This document shows positions 32,756 to 36,584 of a stretch of DNA of 36,584 bases, piece after piece (position 1 is the stretch's first letter; every line of letters starts with the position of its first letter). This stretch comes from Flavobacteriales bacterium. GTDB taxonomy: Bacteria; Bacteroidota; Bacteroidia; Flavobacteriales_F; PHOS-HE28. The stretch covers positions 1 through 36,584 of the forward strand of contig JABWBQ010000029.1 in NCBI GenBank assembly GCA_013360395.1, written 5' to 3'. The translations under genes and the position numbers were made by a program. The notes under the pieces were generated by a model. The model ran no database searches and was not told the origin of the DNA. It saw only the letters and a program-made list of their open reading frames with translations.

Positions 32756-32771
32756 CAACAAAAAATTGTTG
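32756..32771. promoter_or_regulatory. Inverted repeat over the -33 element (possible operator)
   Basis: CAACAA (32756-32761), four A, TTGTTG (32766-32771). It overlaps the -33 TTG of the 32769-32799 promoter. It could bind a dimeric regulator or be chance in an AT-rich stretch. Confidence 0.3.
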
Positions 32772-32799
32772 ATATCCGCAGCGGTTGTTCATAGCTTTG
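32769..32799 (+). promoter_or_regulatory. Predicted main promoter of the outer-membrane protein gene (TTG-N20-TAGCTTTG)
   Basis: TTG at 32769-32771, 20-nt spacer and an exact TAGCTTTG at 32792-32799, the best full match to the Bacteroidota -33/-7 consensus in the window. The predicted leader is about 75 nt. The TTG is the distal half of the inverted repeat 32756-32771. Confidence 0.6.
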
Positions 32800-32880
32800 C
32801 CGCGCCTTGGGCCTACCTTTGACCGGGAAGATCCCTGAGAACCAAGTAAGAAGCACACGTAAAACCAAAACGTTCGTCAG

Positions 32881-33729
32881 ATGAGAAAGACTGTACTGTT
32901 CGCTGCAGCGCTCTCCGCCGCTACGGCAGTGACCGCCCAAACGGGTGAGATCACCAGCAACCGCGGTGAGAACTGGTTGTCCCAAGATGGGGATTGGGGC
33001 CTGACCATTGATGCCACCCCGTTCATCGGCTACGCCGGTAACCTGTTCAACGGGACCTCCGGGAACACGGTGCCCACCTGGATCTCCGCCAGCACCTGGG
33101 ACCCCTACAACTGGGCCGGTGGTGGCGACGGCGGCGCTTTCGGTAGCGTGACCCGTGCCGTGATCGGCGTGAAGAAGCTGAAGGATGCCAACACGGCCTT
33201 CCGTGGCCGCGTGCGCCTGGGCTTCTACAGCCACAAGGAGACCGTGCTGGTGAGCGAGATCGGTGCGACCGACCCGAACGCCATGGTCGAGGACGTGACC
33301 AAGACGGGTGGCAACACCATCCAGCTGGGCTTCGGCCTGGAGAAGCGCGTGGGCAGCACCCGCGTGGTGGGCGTGTACGGCGCCGATCTGAACCTGGGCT
33401 TTGCCGGTCAGAAGAAGACCTTCGAGTATGGCAACAGCCTGGACAACACCGGCTCGCGCATCAGCGAAGAGAAGCAGGGCGGTGCCATGATGGTGGGCCT
33501 GAACGCCTTCGTGGGCGTGGAGTGGTTCGTCGCTCCGAAAGTGTCCCTGGGCGCCGAGTACGGCTGGGGCCTGATGCTCGCCAGCAAAGGCTTCAACAAG
33601 ACCAGCTGGGAGCGTGTCACCGGTGACAACGGCCCGGGCGAGGTCGAAAGCGGCACCAAGGTGAACGACTTCGGCATCGACACCAACAACAACGGTGTGT
33701 CGATCAACATGAACTTCTACTTCCAGTAA
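32881..33729 (+). CDS. Outer-membrane beta-barrel protein
   Basis: A 282-residue protein with signal peptide MRKTVLFAAALSAATAVTAQ. The mature part alternates amphipathic strands with short turns (WGLTIDATPFIGYAGNLF, FRGRVRLGFYSHKET, TIQLGFGLEKRVGSTRVVGVYGADLNLGF, AMMVGLNAFVGVEWFVAPKVSLGAEYGWGLML) and ends in a Phe (SINMNFYFQ close to the typical aromatic C-terminal strand), as in small porin-like barrels of Bacteroidota. Codon use appears less GC-extreme than its neighbours, and strong promoter and terminator signals suggest high expression. Function within the outer membrane unknown. Confidence 0.9.
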   Translation: MRKTVLFAAALSAATAVTAQTGEITSNRGENWLSQDGDWGLTIDATPFIGYAGNLFNGTSGNTVPTWISASTWDPYNWAGGGDGGAFGSVTRAVIGVKKLKDANTAFRGRVRLGFYSHKETVLVSEIGATDPNAMVEDVTKTGGNTIQLGFGLEKRVGSTRVVGVYGADLNLGFAGQKKTFEYGNSLDNTGSRISEEKQGGAMMVGLNAFVGVEWFVAPKVSLGAEYGWGLMLASKGFNKTSWERVTGDNGPGEVESGTKVNDFGIDTNNNGVSINMNFYFQ

Positions 33730-33750
33730 GGGTAAACCCCTTCGGAACAG

Positions 33751-33783
33751 GAAGCCCCTGCCTCGGCAGGGGCTTCTTCATTT
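33751..33783 (+). terminator. Intrinsic terminator after the outer-membrane protein gene
   Basis: A perfect stem GAAGCCCCTGC / GCAGGGGCTTC (33751-33776) with a 4-nt loop CTCG, followed by TTCATTT. It starts 21 nt after the stop codon. The strongest terminator hairpin in the window; the T-tract is interrupted. Confidence 0.75.
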
Positions 33784-33787
33784 CAGG

Positions 33788-33795
33788 TACCTTGC
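33788..33795 (+). promoter_or_regulatory. Putative -7 box (TACCTTGC) of the nnrE gene
   Basis: TACCTTGC ends 4 nt before ATG 33800, the same close placement as at pcm, ruvX and the hydrolase gene. Confidence 0.4.
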
Positions 33796-33799
33796 TGCC

Positions 33800-36157
33800 A
33801 TGCTGCCCGTACTCACCGCTGAACAGGTGCGGCAGGTCGATGCCCTGACCATTGCGCGGGAGCCCATCGGCAGCACCGCCCTCATGGAGCGCGCCGCCGC
33901 CGCCTTTGTGCAGGCCTTCCTCACCCGGTACGGCGACCGGCCCCGTCCCCTGCTGGTGCTCTGTGGCCCCGGGAACAACGGCGGCGATGGCCTGGTCATC
34001 GCCCGGTCGCTCGCAGAACGGGGATGGCCGGTGCGGGTGTTGACCGCTTACACGGAGGACCAGGCCTCCGCGGACAACCGCCATCAGTTGCAACGGCTTT
34101 TTGAAAAGCGGGTGGAACGGGTCCAGCGTCCCGACGGCACGCTGCCCTCCCTGCGGCCCGGCGAATGGGTGATCGACGCGCTGTACGGCACCGGGTTGAA
34201 CCGTCCGCCCCGCGACGAAGTGCTTCAGCTTATCCGGGAACTGAACGCGCAAAGCGCTGCCGTGGTCGCGGTGGACCTGCCCTCGGGGGCCTATGCCGAT
34301 GGCGGGCCGGATGACCCCACCGCCGTGGTCAAGGCCAGCGCCACCTTCAGCTTCCAGGTCCCCAAGCGGTTCCTGATGCTGCCCGAGCATGCCGACCGGT
34401 ACGGGGAACGCCATGTGGTGGACATCGGCCTGGACCGTGCGGCCATCGCGGCCTGTGCGAGCGACCTGGCCCTGTCGGAGGTCGCGGACGTCGTGCGTCT
34501 GCTTCCTTCCCGCCCGGCGGGCGGCCACAAGGGGACCTTCGGCCACGCCCTACTGCTGGCCGGGGGAACGGGCCACCTCGGGGCCGCCGTGATGGCCGCG
34601 GCTGCCGTCCTTCTGATGCTGCTGCGGCGAAAAGAGGAGGCGTTCCGGGCCAAGGCCTCGCTGGCAGCCATCGTCGAGTCGACCGACGACGCGATCGTCA
34701 CCAAGCGGTTCGATGGCACGATCACGAGCTGGAATGCCGCAGCCGAGCGCATGTTCGGGTACCGCGCCGAGGAGGTGCTCGGCCGGCGTGTCGACGCAAT
34801 CGTGCCGCCGGATCGCGCCGACGAGGAAGCCGGGTTGACCGATCTCGTCAGGCGTGGAGAGGTTCTGGCGAACTGCGAGACGGTCCGGCTGCGCAGGGAC
34901 GGCACGCGCGTCGATGTCTCGATTACCGTGTCGCCGGTGCGCGATGCCGGCGGGGCGATCATCGGCGCGTCGACGATCGCCCGCGACGTCACCGAGCGCA
35001 AGCGTGCCGAAGCGAAGTTCCGGAGCGTACTGGAGCTGGCGCCCGACGCCATGGTCATCGTCAACGAAGAGGGCCGGATCGTGCTGGTCAACGCCGAGAC
35101 CGAACGCATGTTCGGCTACGGGCGCGACGAGCTCATGGGCCAGCCGGTCGAGATCCTGATGCCCGAACGCGCGCGCGCCTCGTATCCGAAGCTGCGGGCG
35201 GAATATGCGGCAGCCCCGCGCGTGCGCGAGATGGGGACCAGGATGGAGCTCCGCGGCCTCAGGAAGGACGGCACGGAGTTCCCGGTCGAGATCAGCCTGA
35301 GCCCGATCGACGCCGACAGCGGCCGCCTCGTGATGAGCGCCATCCGCGACACCAGCGAGCGCAAGCGCTTCGAGCAGGCGCTGCGCGAGAAGAACGACGA
35401 GCTCGAGCGCGCGATCCGCGCCAAGGACCTGTTCCTGGCGACGATGAGCCACGAGCTGCGCACGCCGCTGAACGCGATCATCGGCTTCACCGGCCTGATG
35501 CTGATGAAGCTGCCCGGGCCGCTGAACGCGGCGCAGGAGCGCCAGCTGACGCTCGTGCAGTCCAGCGGCCAGCACCTGCTGTCGCTGATCAACGACCTCC
35601 TGGATCTGGCGAAGATCGAATCCGGCCGCGTCGAGCTGACGCTCGAGCCGGTGCGTTGCCTGGCGGTGCTCGAAGAGGCGGCGGCGACGCTGCGCCCGGC
35701 GGCATCGACCAAGGGCCTGACGATCATCGTCGCCACCGATGGCGGCGAGCTGCACGTGCAGGCCGACCGGCGCGCGCTGCAGCAGATCGTGCTGAACCTC
35801 GGCTCCAACGCAGTCAAGTTCAGCCAGCGCGGCATCGTGCGGCTGGAGGCGCGCGCCAACGCCTCCAACGGTGACGGGCAGCGCGTCGTGGAACTCGCCG
35901 TCGCCGACGAAGGTGTGGGCATCAGCACCGAAGACCAGGCGCGGCTCTTCCAGCCCTTCATGCAGGTCGGCGCGCAGGCACGCCGCCCGGCCGAGGGCAC
36001 CGGGCTCGGCCTGCACCTGTCGCGCAAGCTCGCCGAGCTGATGCAAAGCGACCTGCGCGTGCAAAGCGAACCGGGCGTCGGCAGCCGCTTCAGCCTGCGC
36101 CTGCCGCGCATCGAACCGCCAGCCGCTGCCGGCGGGAGCCCTCCTGCGGAGCCCTGA
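33800..36157 (+). CDS. nnrE: Chimeric frame: NAD(P)H-hydrate epimerase/dehydratase start joined to PAS histidine kinase
   Basis: One 785-codon frame made of two unrelated parts. Residues 1 to about 240 are an NnrE (YjeF_N) NAD(P)HX epimerase with GPGNNGGDGLVIAR (56-69), WVIDALYGTGL and VVAVDLPSGAYADGG. Residues 242-265 (GGHKGTFGHALLLAGGTGHLGAAVMAA split over the join) start the NnrD dehydratase. From about 268 the protein becomes a histidine kinase: tail of a membrane helix (VLLMLLRRKEE), PAS domains at about 288-400 and 405-522, HisKA with His551 in MSHELRTPLN, and a HATPase with N-box Asn670, DEGVGI and GTGLGLHLSRKL. NnrD is cut off and the kinase lacks its N-terminal sensor. Codon use changes at the join (more GCG, GTC, TCG). 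I read it as an assembly chimera, not a fusion protein. Confidence 0.8.
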   Translation: MLPVLTAEQVRQVDALTIAREPIGSTALMERAAAAFVQAFLTRYGDRPRPLLVLCGPGNNGGDGLVIARSLAERGWPVRVLTAYTEDQASADNRHQLQRLFEKRVERVQRPDGTLPSLRPGEWVIDALYGTGLNRPPRDEVLQLIRELNAQSAAVVAVDLPSGAYADGGPDDPTAVVKASATFSFQVPKRFLMLPEHADRYGERHVVDIGLDRAAIAACASDLALSEVADVVRLLPSRPAGGHKGTFGHALLLAGGTGHLGAAVMAAAAVLLMLLRRKEEAFRAKASLAAIVESTDDAIVTKRFDGTITSWNAAAERMFGYRAEEVLGRRVDAIVPPDRADEEAGLTDLVRRGEVLANCETVRLRRDGTRVDVSITVSPVRDAGGAIIGASTIARDVTERKRAEAKFRSVLELAPDAMVIVNEEGRIVLVNAETERMFGYGRDELMGQPVEILMPERARASYPKLRAEYAAAPRVREMGTRMELRGLRKDGTEFPVEISLSPIDADSGRLVMSAIRDTSERKRFEQALREKNDELERAIRAKDLFLATMSHELRTPLNAIIGFTGLMLMKLPGPLNAAQERQLTLVQSSGQHLLSLINDLLDLAKIESGRVELTLEPVRCLAVLEEAAATLRPAASTKGLTIIVATDGGELHVQADRRALQQIVLNLGSNAVKFSQRGIVRLEARANASNGDGQRVVELAVADEGVGISTEDQARLFQPFMQVGAQARRPAEGTGLGLHLSRKLAELMQSDLRVQSEPGVGSRFSLRLPRIEPPAAAGGSPPAEP
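34586..34612. other. Probable assembly junction between two genomes
   Basis: Homology to NnrD ends and homology to a histidine kinase begins inside this interval, around ATGGCCGCGGCTGCCG (34592-34607). Upstream sequence has Bacteroidota traits (promoter box, no Shine-Dalgarno). Downstream has proteobacterial codon choice, and a GGAG-like sequence precedes the response regulator start. Confidence 0.7.
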
Positions 36158-36161
36158 AGCC

Positions 36162-36584
36162 ATGCCTGCCCGCATCCTCGTCATCGAGGACAACCCGGTG
36201 AACCTCGAGCTGATGACCTACCTGCTCGAGGCCTGGCAGCACCAGGTGCTGGTGGCGCGCGACGGCGCCGAGGGCCTGGCGTTGGCGCGCGGGCAGCGCC
36301 CCGACCTCATCGTCTGCGACATCCAGATGGCCGGCATGGATGGCTACGAGGTCGCGCGCCGCCTGCGCGCCGACCCGGTGCTCGGCCGCGTGCCTTTGGT
36401 CGCGGTGACGGCCTACGCGATGGTCGGCGATAACGAGCGTGCGCTGGCCGCCGGCTTCGACATGCATGTACCCAAGCCGATCGACCCGGCGGGCTTCATG
36501 GTCGCGCTGCAGCCGCTGTTGCCCGGCAGCGCCGCGGCGCCGTTGCCGCACAAGGGCGTGCCCGACGGCGCCGGCGACGGCTTG
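36162..36584 (+). CDS. Response regulator receiver protein, partial
   Basis: 141 codons, open at the window end. A CheY-like receiver domain fills residues 4-121: RILVIEDNPVNLELM with the acidic pair Glu9/Asp10, phospho-acceptor Asp53 in VCDIQMAGMDG, Thr83 in VAVTAYAM and Lys105 in VPKPID. The sequence after residue 121 (GSAAAPLPHKG) is a linker, so an output domain may follow beyond the window. The ATG is 4 nt after the kinase stop, with GGAG upstream, so it forms a two-component operon with the kinase and belongs to the same, probably foreign, segment. It most likely accepts phosphate from that kinase. Confidence 0.92.
   Translation, partial: MPARILVIEDNPVNLELMTYLLEAWQHQVLVARDGAEGLALARGQRPDLIVCDIQMAGMDGYEVARRLRADPVLGRVPLVAVTAYAMVGDNERALAAGFDMHVPKPIDPAGFMVALQPLLPGSAAAPLPHKGVPDGAGDGL

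Larger units (their letters stand above)
32641..32880 (+). other. Intergenic promoter region of the outer-membrane protein gene
   Basis: 240 nt, more AT-rich than the surrounding DNA. It holds two good promoters (32662-32691 and 32769-32799), another TACCTTTG box (32814-32821), and an inverted repeat CAACAA-AAAA-TTGTTG (32756-32771) that covers the second -33 element and could be an operator. A 24-codon open frame (ATG 32720 to TAG 32792) lies between the promoters; I cannot say it is translated. Confidence 0.6.

Noticed and set aside
32720-32794. 24-codon frame as a real gene
   Set aside because: The ATG has no ribosome site, the composition is neutral and the TAG coincides with a promoter box. 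Kept only as an observation.
33800-36157. A true NnrE-histidine kinase fusion
   Set aside because: Both halves are truncated at the join, composition changes there, and no functional logic links them; an assembly chimera is simpler.

Overview
This window looks like a high-GC (by eye roughly two thirds G+C) member of the Bacteroidota, most likely an uncultured Flavobacteriales-type lineage. The support is: three secreted proteins with C-terminal type IX secretion (T9SS) sorting domains; a degenerate dihydroorotase paralogue of a kind I associate with Bacteroidota; BatA-, DUF4294- and TIGR02757-type genes; start codons without Shine-Dalgarno sequences; and a recurring Bacteroidota-type -7 promoter box (TAnnTTTG and close variants) just upstream of most transcription units. 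The last 2 kb (about 34,600 to 36,584) look like a different, proteobacterial genome joined in frame to a Bacteroidota gene. I read this as an assembly chimera.

Layout. 1-2346 (minus): dapD, a CNNM/CBS membrane protein and a partial family 9 glycosyltransferase in a tight operon. 2420-4134 (plus): ruvX, def and a TPR lipoprotein. 4131-7459 (minus): a BatA/vWA-like membrane protein translationally coupled to a dihydroorotase-like protein lacking most metal ligands. 7602-13272: three T9SS cargo proteins around a TIGR02757 gene. 13290-16035 (minus): lolD-like ATPase, SGNH hydrolase, DUF4412 protein and a YdeI/OmpD-associated protein, closely packed. 16248-17540 (minus): a large MscS-type channel. 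17657-18847 (plus): sucC alone. 19152-21328 (minus): an ABC-2 exporter pair. 21488-23728 (minus): a CPA2 cation/proton antiporter with two RCK_C domains. 23782-26797 (plus): an alpha/beta hydrolase, biotin carboxylase and a DUF4294 protein. 26841-28222 (minus): 3-hydroxybutyryl-CoA dehydrogenase coupled to a GNAT acetyltransferase. 28264-28569: a 44-unit heptanucleotide tandem array. 28589-31920 (minus): Gfo/Idh/MocA oxidoreductase, lipoprotein and polyprenyl glycosylphosphotransferase, a probable surface-polysaccharide operon. 31987-33729 (plus): pcm and an outer-membrane beta-barrel protein with its own promoter region and terminator. 33800-34.6k: an nnrE/nnrD-type gene cut off by the junction. 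34.6k-36584: PAS-PAS-histidine kinase and a response regulator open at the window end.

Most of the window is core metabolism and envelope biology. I found no CRISPR array, phage, transposase, tRNA, rRNA or recognisable defence system, and no convincing new multi-gene system. The points most worth a second look are the heptamer array overlapping the hbd promoter, the chimeric junction, the near-universal promoter box abutting start codons (predicting leaderless mRNAs), and the metal-ligand-free dihydroorotase homologue coupled to BatA.
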